Shown here in pieces: positions 51,742 to 60,811 of a DNA stretch of 64,000 nt. The notes under the pieces are model-generated. The model saw only the letters and a program-made list of their open reading frames with translations, did no database searches and was not told where the DNA came from. Within the stretch, counting starts at the first letter, position 1. Each line of letters begins with the position of its first letter. This DNA comes from Candidatus Poribacteria bacterium (GTDB lineage Bacteria > Poribacteria > WGA-4E > WGA-3G): contig JAAXGN010000014.1 in NCBI GenBank assembly GCA_012267415.1, forward strand, positions 1 through 64,000. The letters run 5' to 3'. Position numbers and translations under genes: made by a program.

Positions 51742-53932
51742 TTACTTCCCTCGCTTTCAAATCCGCCCACCTTGTCGTTAGTTTACCGGTTGCAGATACA
51801 AACCCACGCAAGCGGACGGTGGCTAACTTCTCACGTTCCCCCGCATGTGAAACATCCTCTATCCGATAATAGTAGACGGTATTCGGTTTAGCGGTGGTAT
51901 CTGTCCACGTATATTCGTTGCGTTCACCTGTAGTACCTGCGCCTCGGATCATTATCGGGTTGACGACTTTGAACTCGTCACCTTTTGTTGGACTGCGATA
52001 GATGTAGAAACCCGCATTGTCCACCTCTGATTCGGTTGTCCATTTGAGGACAACGCCTGCATCGGTATTTTCTGCTTGGAAATATGATAATGTGACTGGC
52101 AAAGCCCCTTTTCCTTTCTTGATATATATTTTTACTTCTGGATTTTTTCGTAGAAGTGTGAGGAGGGGTTTTCTATTGTTAATCAGATTTCCGTGAAGGA
52201 CTATGTATTCAAGATTTGTCATTTCTGCTAATAGACTCACATCACGAATCTGGTTATCTGGTAGATATAAGGTCTGTAATTCCTTCATTTTTGCCAAGGG
52301 GCTGATGTCGGTGATTTGATTGTTGTTAAGATATAATTGTTTGAGCGATACCAATCCTGTAAGGGGACGAATATCCTGAATCTGGTTATTCCTAAGAGAT
52401 AACTGATCCAACTGCGTTAATCTTTCAAGGGGACTGATGTCTCGGATATCATTATTATCAAGATCTAAATATGTTAATTGTGGCAGTTTGCTAAGTTGAG
52501 TGATGTCCGTAATTCCATTTCCACGCAGTAATAGGACTCTTAAGTTAGTGAGAGCTAATAGAGGTGTAAAGTTGTTTATACCAGTTTCATCAAGAAACAG
52601 TGTATTTAATCGCGTCAGTTTTGCCAAATGTGTTACGTTTTGGATCGGGTTACTATTGATCAACAAGGTTTTAAGTAATGTTAAGTTTGATAGGGGTTTT
52701 ATGTCCTGTATCTGATTATGATTCAGATTAAGTGCCCTTAGTCCCACAGCCTGTTCAAGACCAGTGATGTCTTTTATACCGTAATCCTGACCATCTAACT
52801 GCTGGAGTCTTGACAAATCAAATATTGTGATCGGTTTTTCTGGTGCATACCCTAATGCCTTGTTTATTGCTGAAGTTAAGTTTGTATCGGGTATCACGGC
52901 AATTTCTGAATCCGGAGTTTTCAATGTATTCACTATATTAAAGCCTTGATTTAGCACGTTGCCTTGCTTGTCTATTACAATGATCGTTGCAATCCTTAAC
53001 GGATGAGTTGTTGTAAATTCAATAATATCTTGAGTGCCTTGTAACGATTGGCAATCTACATATTGAGAATAGTTTGCTTCACCCCTTGTAATTAGTAGTG
53101 CTTGATGTAATCCATCTGTGTCATTTACTTCAAATTTTAGTTGTAGCGCATAAGGGGGTGTTGTATCATAAGAACTTGATAGCATCTGAAGACTTGTATT
53201 TTTGTTCGAATCTATCGCTTTGTCAGTGTTGAAATGAGGAGAAACATCCAACCATTCCGCAGCACAAGCAGATATTACACTCTTCCTATACCCACCATAG
53301 GACATTGTGTAAATACCATCATTGAAATTGTGAGTTAATCCAAACCCATGTCCGAGTTCATGTGCAACTGTACTGACAGCAAAACACCTACCTGACGCAG
53401 GTACCGATGCTACTCCCACACTAAAAATTCCGCAAAATTTCTGTGCACTCAATCGTCCTGTGCTAACATCAATTGCCTCTAAAAAAATATATTTCTTAAT
53501 ATCATAGTCATCGCCAAAATATTCTCTGGCTGCCTTAGAATCCCCTGACCACTCCTGAAAATGCTGATCGTCTTGCTTACTTTTAATACGATGAACGATT
53601 GCATCTCCGTTTTCATCTGCTTCGAATCTAAAAGTCTTTCTGCCATATCCGTGACGTTCCATCTCATCAGCAAAGAACTTTTGTGTTTCCTTTATCAACG
53701 CATCAAATTTAGCATCAAAATCGGGTTGTGGTTCCCGATCGTTTGGTACTAAATAGATAAGCCGAACCATGCGGTCAACTGCGTTTGTGGCTGGAATAAA
53801 ATAAGGTTCTGGGTCTAATACCTCCTCCTCTTCAGATATTTCAATAATGACGTCTTCTTGTGCCAAACTGATCGGTAAACCGATAAGGATAATCAATAAT
53901 AATTGGATTACAAAGACCATTTGCGTTTTCAC
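51731..53932 (-). CDS. Secreted metzincin-type metalloprotease with leucine-rich repeats, 733 aa
   Basis: The GTG at 53932 is chosen because GGAGG lies 5 bases upstream; the in-frame ATG at 53944 contains that site. A signal peptide covers about residues 1-25. The protease domain has HELGHGFGLTH near residue 190, the HExxHxxGxxH zinc motif of metzincins, followed by a Met-turn (YTMSYGG). Residues about 365-620 are internalin-type LRRs of about 22 residues (LDLDNNDIRDISPLERLTQL, LYLNNNQITDISPLAKM). A fibronectin-like domain closes it (LKWTTESEVDNAGFYIYRSP, YYRIEDVSHAGE). It could grip and cut a surface or host protein. Two Cys-containing loops flank the zinc site. Confidence 0.88.
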   Translation of the reverse strand: MKTQMVFVIQLLLIILIGLPISLAQEDVIIEISEEEEVLDPEPYFIPATNAVDRMVRLIYLVPNDREPQPDFDAKFDALIKETQKFFADEMERHGYGRKTFRFEADENGDAIVHRIKSKQDDQHFQEWSGDSKAAREYFGDDYDIKKYIFLEAIDVSTGRLSAQKFCGIFSVGVASVPASGRCFAVSTVAHELGHGFGLTHNFNDGIYTMSYGGYRKSVISACAAEWLDVSPHFNTDKAIDSNKNTSLQMLSSSYDTTPPYALQLKFEVNDTDGLHQALLITRGEANYSQYVDCQSLQGTQDIIEFTTTHPLRIATIIVIDKQGNVLNQGFNIVNTLKTPDSEIAVIPDTNLTSAINKALGYAPEKPITIFDLSRLQQLDGQDYGIKDITGLEQAVGLRALNLNHNQIQDIKPLSNLTLLKTLLINSNPIQNVTHLAKLTRLNTLFLDETGINNFTPLLALTNLRVLLLRGNGITDITQLSKLPQLTYLDLDNNDIRDISPLERLTQLDQLSLRNNQIQDIRPLTGLVSLKQLYLNNNQITDISPLAKMKELQTLYLPDNQIRDVSLLAEMTNLEYIVLHGNLINNRKPLLTLLRKNPEVKIYIKKGKGALPVTLSYFQAENTDAGVVLKWTTESEVDNAGFYIYRSPTKGDEFKVVNPIMIRGAGTTGERNEYTWTDTTAKPNTVYYYRIEDVSHAGEREKLATVRLRGFVSATGKLTTRWADLKAREVNEK

Positions 53933-53988
53933 AGTAACCTCCATATAGAGTGATTATAAATAGATCGCTATTGTTTACCAACTGACGA

Positions 53989-56900
53989 CTATTTCCGTAT
54001 CAACATCTTACGTGTTGCAGTAAAATCTTCTGTAGATAAAGTGTAAAAATAGATTCCACTTGCTACACCCTCACCTGCCATATTTTTGCCATCCCAAAAA
54101 GCAGCACGGCTTCGACTTTGATAAATACCTGCAGACTGATGTCCTAATGCCAGTGTCCGAACAACCGAACCGTTTGCGCCATAGATAGTTAACGTAACCT
54201 CTGTAGGTTTTGAGAGGTGATAAGGTATCCACGTTTCAGGATTAAAGGGGTTGGGGTAGTTTGGCAACAATGCAGTCGTTTCCGGACGCATCGTAAGTAA
54301 GAGATTCTGTAGCACACGGATACCTCTACGGAAGGCAAGACTATCATCATCCGCTTGCATTGCTTGTGTAATCCAACTTTGAATTTGGTTGGCAGTTGTA
54401 CCATTCGCAGTAGGTGCAGCTACGTTTTCCTCATTGAGATGACTGGCGGCGTATATTAAATCCAGAATATCAACAATGCCATCACCGTTGACATCAGCTT
54501 TCTCATTGTAATCTTCAAACGCTTGGGCAATGAATATCAGATCAAGGATGTCGATCTTTCCGTCTTCGTTGACATCAGATTGAGTATAGACAGTCCCATC
54601 ATCCACCCTAAAGCGAACGATTTCAGTAAAGTCTACCCGAAGTTTATTCTCTGCCCTATCCTCAACTCTCATATTTGCAAGTCCCCATGTGCCTGGAACA
54701 CTGCCAACCGGTAAAGTAATAGCCAATTTATAGGTTTGATAGACAGTGGGATCCCCAATAAAATATATGTGTTCTCCCACAGACCTACTGTAATCAAAGA
54801 GGCGGTCGACGTCAGGTCGGTGCTGAAAAGAGTATGTTACTCCCTGCGGATCGCGTAGCGATAGAACTGAAAAAAAATATCCGCTAATATTATCTTTCAC
54901 TCTGAAGGTAATATCAACCTTTGTTTCACCATTCGGGTCCTCAGGACGAGTAGGTTCTGCTTTGATCGTAATTTGGTTTAAATCAAGCACAGGCGGCGTG
55001 CTATCTGGGTTTGCTGTCTGAATGTTAATAGTAGCTGGCAATTCATCAATGCTTATATTCTCATCCCCCAGACTGTGGTTTGGGTCAGTAAAATATACAC
55101 CCATTCCATTTAACGCTATGTCCTGCATTTCTAGAAAATTAAGGGAGTATGTACCACTCTGAAAGTAATCTGGGAAGACGAATTTTGCCGTTGCTTTATT
55201 AGTTTCTGGATTATATTTTGCTAAACCCGCATTACGAGAATAGGTTTCCATGTTTTTGTCATTCATATGTGCATAGATTCTTCTTATGCCGCTCTTCTCA
55301 ATAACTTGCCATTGAGCGGTAACAACTTGAAAAGGTCTACCCTTATCAGTCGTTTCTTCTGATAAAGAGAGACGCATTGAGTTTTTAACATATTTTGGGG
55401 GTTCACAATCTGCAAGTGGATTGTCAATATAGAGTTGCCATCCGAAATCATTTTGAGATACGTATCGCTCATTAAGGTTAGCATCCGCTAATTCAATAGT
55501 ATCAGGTGCCCAGCGACCATTTGGCGCATAACGCGATAAGGTGAAACGTGTGTGAAAAATGTGTCCTTGGGTAGTATATTTACCATCAGAGTCTATAGGT
55601 GTCAGTGCAATAAACAGAGACGTGCCTTTTTTATTAAACAACTCCATGCTACATTTGGTTGCTGTATCTAAATTGCTTTCACTATGTATTTCAATCACCA
55701 TTGTTATCACCTTGTCTTCTTCAGGTTCACCTTCAACCTTTGTATCAATCCGTATGATCCGTCCGGGATAAATATAGTCTGGGTAGAGATTATAGACTTG
55801 AAACGTCAAATCTTCGCGTATCTTTGAAATGTAGCGGGTACCGTGCATCACTCGATTTTGGATAAATTCGTATTTGGCAGGGGACCGAGAACGTAACTTG
55901 TCAGGTCGGACGATGTAGTGACTAATACTCTCCGCCATATCTTCATTCGGATTTACACCGTGTGCATAGGCGGATACGAACTCGGTCTGTTTAGTGGTTG
56001 ACCAACCATGCATATCGTCAGGATTTTTATACCAACCGCCGAGTTCAATCCAATCCTGTTTGAGTTGTTCGTCAAAGAGATGTTCCCATAAGAAATGAGC
56101 CTTTTCATGCAGAATCAAGCGGTGAATAAAGTCAATATCTGTTTCTTTAAAGGCTAATTCCATAAATTCAATATACCCAGCACTTGTCCAGGCAACCGCA
56201 GCTGCGTTTGGAGCAAGTGGATGTCGTGTTCCATCTAAACGTCTAACCAAATAGTTCAGTCCAGGTGTTTTAAGCATGCCTTGTGGGTACTCTTCAAGCA
56301 TTGATACGAGTGCCATCAGTTCTTCGTTCTTAAATTCAGTGAACCGTGAAGCATGTTCAGCTGTTGTATGCCGCGTGAGTTCTGTGTAGTCCGGAACATC
56401 TATACTGACATCGTAACGCTCTCTCAGAATTCGTTTAATAGCGTATCTGTTTGTGCCACCGTCAGTTACGAACCGAACGACTGCGCGATGAAGCCGTTTA
56501 GAGAAATATCTACCTCGAATACCTTCAATTTCGGCTAATAACGGTTGGGCATAAGTAAAAGCCTCTGCAGCAACGGTGACAATCTTTGTGTCACCTTGAA
56601 ATTCAATCTCAATGTCATCTTGGATGTGTCTATCGCTGAGTTTCCATAGTGATATCGGCACCCGAGGGTCCTTATCATAAGAACTGTTCCTTTCTTGCGG
56701 TATAGATTCAAAGGTTTGTAGTAGTTTATATGCATGTGCGCCGCTCCATTCAGTACCGAGGTGAACGGAGTACCGCCTCATCAACCATAGTGATGCGCTG
56801 TGAGATGCAATTTCTATCTGTTCATCAAGTATCGTTACTTGTACAGGTTCAACTACGGTAGCACTCTCTTGTCCCTCTGGTGTTTCGTCGATTTCCCAAT

Positions 56901-56994
56901 GGTACTCAAAAGCGTTACCAGAGGAAACGATACAACAGAAAATAAAAACTGATAAAAATGTAAAAAGAATTGACTTGCAGAAATGTACTTTCAT
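53989..56994 (-). CDS. Secreted metallopeptidase-like protein with dockerin and sorting domain, 1001 aa
   Basis: Residues 1-28 are a signal peptide. LILHEKAHFLWEHLFD near residue 294 has an HExxH zinc motif within a large helical domain (about 90-380). Beta-sandwich-like regions follow. At about 800-850 a pair of dockerin/EF-hand repeats reads DVNEDGKIDILDLIFIAQAF and DVNGDGIVDILDLIYAASHL, which bind calcium and would dock to a cohesin. The end is a FlgD/T9SS-like sorting domain (LPNYPNPFNPETWIPYHLSK, VASGIYFYTLSTEDF, ATRKMLIRK). So it is exported and probably held on the surface. No cohesin gene is seen in this window. Substrate unknown. Confidence 0.82.
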   Translation of the reverse strand: MKVHFCKSILFTFLSVFIFCCIVSSGNAFEYHWEIDETPEGQESATVVEPVQVTILDEQIEIASHSASLWLMRRYSVHLGTEWSGAHAYKLLQTFESIPQERNSSYDKDPRVPISLWKLSDRHIQDDIEIEFQGDTKIVTVAAEAFTYAQPLLAEIEGIRGRYFSKRLHRAVVRFVTDGGTNRYAIKRILRERYDVSIDVPDYTELTRHTTAEHASRFTEFKNEELMALVSMLEEYPQGMLKTPGLNYLVRRLDGTRHPLAPNAAAVAWTSAGYIEFMELAFKETDIDFIHRLILHEKAHFLWEHLFDEQLKQDWIELGGWYKNPDDMHGWSTTKQTEFVSAYAHGVNPNEDMAESISHYIVRPDKLRSRSPAKYEFIQNRVMHGTRYISKIREDLTFQVYNLYPDYIYPGRIIRIDTKVEGEPEEDKVITMVIEIHSESNLDTATKCSMELFNKKGTSLFIALTPIDSDGKYTTQGHIFHTRFTLSRYAPNGRWAPDTIELADANLNERYVSQNDFGWQLYIDNPLADCEPPKYVKNSMRLSLSEETTDKGRPFQVVTAQWQVIEKSGIRRIYAHMNDKNMETYSRNAGLAKYNPETNKATAKFVFPDYFQSGTYSLNFLEMQDIALNGMGVYFTDPNHSLGDENISIDELPATINIQTANPDSTPPVLDLNQITIKAEPTRPEDPNGETKVDITFRVKDNISGYFFSVLSLRDPQGVTYSFQHRPDVDRLFDYSRSVGEHIYFIGDPTVYQTYKLAITLPVGSVPGTWGLANMRVEDRAENKLRVDFTEIVRFRVDDGTVYTQSDVNEDGKIDILDLIFIAQAFEDYNEKADVNGDGIVDILDLIYAASHLNEENVAAPTANGTTANQIQSWITQAMQADDDSLAFRRGIRVLQNLLLTMRPETTALLPNYPNPFNPETWIPYHLSKPTEVTLTIYGANGSVVRTLALGHQSAGIYQSRSRAAFWDGKNMAGEGVASGIYFYTLSTEDFTATRKMLIRK

Positions 56995-57033
56995 ATAAAC
57001 CCTGTTGCTTAGTATTATCCCCCATTGTTAAAC

Positions 57034-58371
57034 TTACTTCAGTATTAACATTTTACGCGTGGCAAAATATTCGCCTGCTATGAGCGTATAAAAATACACA
57101 CCACTTGCCACAGACTCACCTACCGCATTCTTACCATCCCAAAAAGCAGCACGGCTTCGACTTTGATAAATACCTACCGATTGATGTCCTAATGCCAGTG
57201 TCCGAACAACCGAACCGTTTGTTCCATGTATAGTTAACGTAACCTCTGCAGGTTTTGAGAGATGATAAGGTATCCACGTCTCAGGATTGAAAGGATTCGG
57301 ATAATTCGCAAGCAGTACAGTCCGTTTCGGGATTAAGTCAGCAGAGGTGAGACGAAACTCCGTGAACGCACGGTGAACATCCACGGCACTGATTTTGTGT
57401 TGGAACGTACGAATCAGAGCATCGGTTGTGTCACGTACTTCAATCCTCAATGTATCCCCAGCTGAGACAACTGCTTCACGGTTCATGTCTGCCCAAGCAG
57501 CATGAAAATTATTACTCTCGACTGCCTCTGCTACTCTGGTGTGTCCGTTATAGACAAAGAGTTTCACGCCACTGATACCTTCAAGGTAAGCGCGGAGGAC
57601 AAATGCCCACGTCTTAGGAATTAATGGCTGCTTCGGAGCCGCTACCGCTGAGGTTGTGTCTTGCCAAGCACGACCACTGAAACGGACAGTCTTTGGGGCA
57701 GAGACGTTGATAATATATCCCATTCCACCCTCAATTGAAAATCCATTGCCGGTAGAATTTGCTGTCCATCCGATAAACTTTTGCGAAGCAGCATCCAATT
57801 CAATGATCATTGTCGCACTAGTTTTTTCCATGAAAGAACGCGCGGTGTAAGGTACGTTCGGCATCAGCGGTAGACTGATCATATTCAAACCTATGTTGAG
57901 TGATATGTCATAAGTATCCTCGCGTGTCCCAGGCATTATCAGACTATCAGCACGAAACGCGAGATTCTGAATGCGTTCATCGTTCTCGGGACTAACATCC
58001 GGAATCGCAAATGGTTCTTCAGAGAAGTTCGCCGCAAGATACTCTGCAAGCGCGTCCTGCTCAGTACCGGGAGCAGCAAAAGTCGCTTGTCCTCCAGATT
58101 CTTCCTCTGTCATCACTTCAACGAGGTCAACACGATTCGTGTTCGGAAAATGAGAATATGGATAGTCGTCTCCGCCATCAACAAGGAAAGTTATCGTGAC
58201 CATTCGGTAAGTGCGATCTGCATCTCCCACGATTTCACCATTCTGAGCAATTGTGTCCATCGGATTTCCAGCCGCGTTGGTAATCACAAGCGACTGAACT
58301 CTTGAACCTGCTGGTAATGAAGGATCAAAACTGAACGCCATACCTGCAATCTGCGGGAAACGTCCGGGGAT
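57034..58371 (-). pseudogene. C-terminal part of a split 5'-nucleotidase with sorting domain
   Basis: Directly after the TGA at 58374-58372 the same frame continues IPGRFPQIAGMAFSFDPSLP, the standard continuation of the 5'-nucleotidase C-terminal domain (TYRMVTITFLVDGGDDYPYS follows). About 435 residues remain from the internal ATG 58341. They include a beta-rich region (YDISLNIGLNMISLPLMPNV) and a FlgD/T9SS-like sorting domain almost identical to that of the neighbouring 1001-residue protein. On its own it has no export signal and no catalytic half, so it is unlikely to work unless the stop is read through or is an error. Confidence 0.82.
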
Positions 58372-59916
58372 TCAACCTGCATCAGAGGCAGAGACCGCAT
58401 GTTCAATGACGTCAAGCAGTTCCGCTGCGCTTAAGGTTAAAAGTGTTAATCCGTTGTTGAATCGGAGCGTATTCTCAATGTCAATCTGTGAAATCTGACC
58501 CATCGCTTTACCAACCAATTCATTAGCAGGGGGTGGGAGCAATTCTCCATAGACGGACACGCCAATTGAGGCGCGAATACCCCCACCATTCTTCAAAGAG
58601 ACACTTACGCTCGGGTCAACCCGTTTCCCCGCGGCAAGATTTGCCTCCGCGATCAGGTTACCGATGTTGGTTTCCTCCGTGCGGACAGCACCACGGTTCC
58701 CGTTTAAATAGACACGCGTCTGTCCAAATATATTGCCATCCTTTATCGTCACAACATTCCGTACCGCTTCCGTAATTTCGACCACACGTGCTGATGGAGC
58801 CGCATTACCAGTGTCTACCACACCTTGTGCATCGGTGACAAAGGCACCACTAACGGCAACGTCAATTGATTCAGGAATTATAACACCTGCTGCGTCAAAA
58901 TCGACGACCAACCGTCCAACGTATCGATAATTACCATCTGTTCCAACAATTGCGATCGGTTCATGCGTTGCCGATTGCGTCAAGATCGGATAGGGACGGT
59001 CTGCTATATCGCCGGGATGAAGGCGATCTGTTTCATCGGCGAGGAGCGTGTTTGATCCTCCCGAAATGATAATGTCAACATCCTTGATGTATCCTGCGAT
59101 TTCTTCATCAAGACTAATCTGCTGCAGGTGTCCGGTAAAGATAATCTTATTGATACCCACCGCCATTAGGGCATCAACGGATTCTTGAACGATAGCTGCC
59201 AACGTCACCATATCGTTAGGGGCTGCTGGTGCAATTCCGACATTCCCAGACACAGAAAGACTACCGAGCCGCGGTGTCGTCATACCGACTACGCCGACTT
59301 TTACACCAGAAGACATAGTGATAACGACACTCTTAGTAATACTATTCGGGATTGTGCTTGCCTCCTGACCTGGATCAACAACAAGGGAAGCGAGATTACT
59401 ATCAGAACTAAAATCTAAGTTCGCACTCAGGAATGGAAATGCTGTTCCGACGTAATCTCTATCTGCTGCGATCAAACTTGCAAGTGTACCGGTGCCTGCG
59501 TCAAATTCATGGTTTCCAAGTGCACCTGCCATGAAACCCATCGCGTTCAGCATCAGAATATCGGCGCGTCCTGAACCTTCTCTACCCAATACTTCGCGAA
59601 GACTCTGGTTATTGGCAGCTGCAAAAAACGGACCAGGAATATAACTATCACCAGCACCGATGACCACTGTATCTTTCACTTCGGCTTTGAGCGCATTCAG
59701 TACAGATGAGAAGCGGGGAGCATTTTCGAGTGCCTCAATACCACCCTCCATGTCTGCCGCGTGGAGAAGTTGAAGTGTCGTTTTAGACAAGGGAGACTCT
59801 TCGCTTTGGGAAAAGACTGGCATGAGAATACCCAACATTAAAATCGAAAAAACTATATTTGTAATGTTGCCCTTTAGTCCTATAACATTTGGAACCAAAA
59901 GTTCCTTATTCTGCAT
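58372..59916 (-). CDS. 5'-nucleotidase/2',3'-cyclic phosphodiesterase-like, N-terminal part, 514 aa
   Basis: ATG 59916 is chosen because AAGGAG lies 9 bases upstream; a TTG at 59940 is further out and lies before that site. A signal peptide ends near VFSQSEE. The calcineurin-like metallophosphatase domain has LLHAADMEGGIEAL, VIGAGDSYIPG, GALGNHEFDAGTG (metal ligands), and IIFTGHLQQI. The C-terminal substrate domain (RTEETNIGNLIAEANLAAGK, VSLKNGGGIRASI, LTLSAAELLDVIEHAVS) stops short at TGA. The product would lack the last part of that domain and the sorting signal. It would scavenge phosphate or nucleosides outside the cell if restored. Confidence 0.88.
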   Translation of the reverse strand: MQNKELLVPNVIGLKGNITNIVFSILMLGILMPVFSQSEESPLSKTTLQLLHAADMEGGIEALENAPRFSSVLNALKAEVKDTVVIGAGDSYIPGPFFAAANNQSLREVLGREGSGRADILMLNAMGFMAGALGNHEFDAGTGTLASLIAADRDYVGTAFPFLSANLDFSSDSNLASLVVDPGQEASTIPNSITKSVVITMSSGVKVGVVGMTTPRLGSLSVSGNVGIAPAAPNDMVTLAAIVQESVDALMAVGINKIIFTGHLQQISLDEEIAGYIKDVDIIISGGSNTLLADETDRLHPGDIADRPYPILTQSATHEPIAIVGTDGNYRYVGRLVVDFDAAGVIIPESIDVAVSGAFVTDAQGVVDTGNAAPSARVVEITEAVRNVVTIKDGNIFGQTRVYLNGNRGAVRTEETNIGNLIAEANLAAGKRVDPSVSVSLKNGGGIRASIGVSVYGELLPPPANELVGKAMGQISQIDIENTLRFNNGLTLLTLSAAELLDVIEHAVSASDAG

Positions 59917-60079
59917 TAGAAAATACTCCTTATCAGACAATACCTTCCCAAAAATGATTGAATAAATGCCGTTGTTCTCATTACGTTATGCTCTATTATC
60001 TTGATGCTCTCATGATTATATCATATCACAATACAGGTAGGTATGTCACTTTATTTTAGCAACATCCATCCGTTTTAAT

Positions 60080-60108
60080 TTGGAATTCTAAGGGATATAT
60101 GGTATCAT
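60080..60108 (+). promoter_or_regulatory. Sigma-70-type promoter of the peroxiredoxin gene
   Basis: TTGGAA at 60080-60085 and TATCAT at 60103-60108 are 17 bases apart. The start codon is 49 bases further on. Confidence 0.5.
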
Positions 60109-60157
60109 TTAAATAGAAATTCATTTATCATTTTTTGAGTTACTATAGGAGGTTATA

Positions 60158-60625
60158 ATGGCAGAAATAGGAAATGCTGCTCCTGATTTCAGTTTATCAG
60201 GATCAACAGATCAGGAAGATACAAATGATGTTTCATTGTCGGATTATCAAGGTAAAAAATTGGTCATACTCTTCTATCCGTTAGATTTTTCACCCGTATG
60301 TTCCGAGCAAGTACCGGATTTTAACGAAAATTTAGAGGCGATACGAGCAAAAAATGCGGACGTTATCGCCATAAACCGTGATTCAACTTTCGCACACAAA
60401 GCATGGAGTAAAGACCTTGGTGGTGTCAATTTTCCGCTGCTTTCAGACATGAATCTTGAGGTATCAAAAGAATACGGCATGGCACTTGAAGAAGTAGGAA
60501 TCACAACACGCGGTGTCTTTATCGTTGACGGTTCTGGAAAGATCGCCTTCAAACACGTAGAGAATGCCCCACCCGATAATACGTTGACAGCAGAGCAGGT
60601 ATTGAGCGAACTTGACAAAATATAA
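60158..60625 (+). CDS. 1-Cys peroxiredoxin (AhpC/TSA family, AhpE/Bcp-like), 155 aa
   Basis: It reduces hydroperoxides. The active site is PLDFSPVC with peroxidatic C48, where the usual Thr is Ser (P-x3-S-x2-C). C48 is the only Cys in the protein, so the sulfenic acid must be resolved by an outside thiol. The thioredoxin fold is complete (APDFSLSG, KLVILFYPLDF, VNFPLLSDMN, TTRGVFIVDGSGKI). AGGAGG lies before the ATG. It is a single gene: its promoter lies upstream and a hairpin terminator follows. Confidence 0.94.
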   Translation: MAEIGNAAPDFSLSGSTDQEDTNDVSLSDYQGKKLVILFYPLDFSPVCSEQVPDFNENLEAIRAKNADVIAINRDSTFAHKAWSKDLGGVNFPLLSDMNLEVSKEYGMALEEVGITTRGVFIVDGSGKIAFKHVENAPPDNTLTAEQVLSELDKI

Positions 60626-60649
60626 ATGTGGATGTCACATAAATGTTGT

Positions 60650-60678
60650 GTAGGTGGGTAGTTCATTTACCCACCTAC
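60650..60678 (+). terminator. Hairpin terminator after the peroxiredoxin gene
   Basis: GTAGGTGGGTA (60650-60660) and TACCCACCTAC (60668-60678) are perfect complements around a 7-base loop, followed by CTTATTTTAA. It lies 25 bases after the stop codon. Confidence 0.7.
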
Positions 60679-60725
60679 CTTATTTTAACCCAAGTTGACA
60701 CCGTTGAAACACACCACAATCTTCA

Positions 60726-60754
60726 TTGACTTTTTTCAATTTATGTGGTATTTT
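60726..60754 (+). promoter_or_regulatory. Sigma-70-type promoter of the first HEAT lipoprotein
   Basis: TTGACT at 60726-60731 and TATTTT at 60749-60754 are 17 bases apart, 57 bases before the ATG at 60812. Confidence 0.5.
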
Positions 60755-60811
60755 TTATTAGTGAACTGAAGATGCAGTTATTACTTATATGAAGGAGGAA
60801 CAGAAAGAGTT

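Noticed and set aside
58372-58374. TGA as selenocysteine in the nucleotidase
   Set aside because: No Cys or Sec is expected there in this family as far as I know, and no clear stem-loop suited to a SECIS was seen just downstream.
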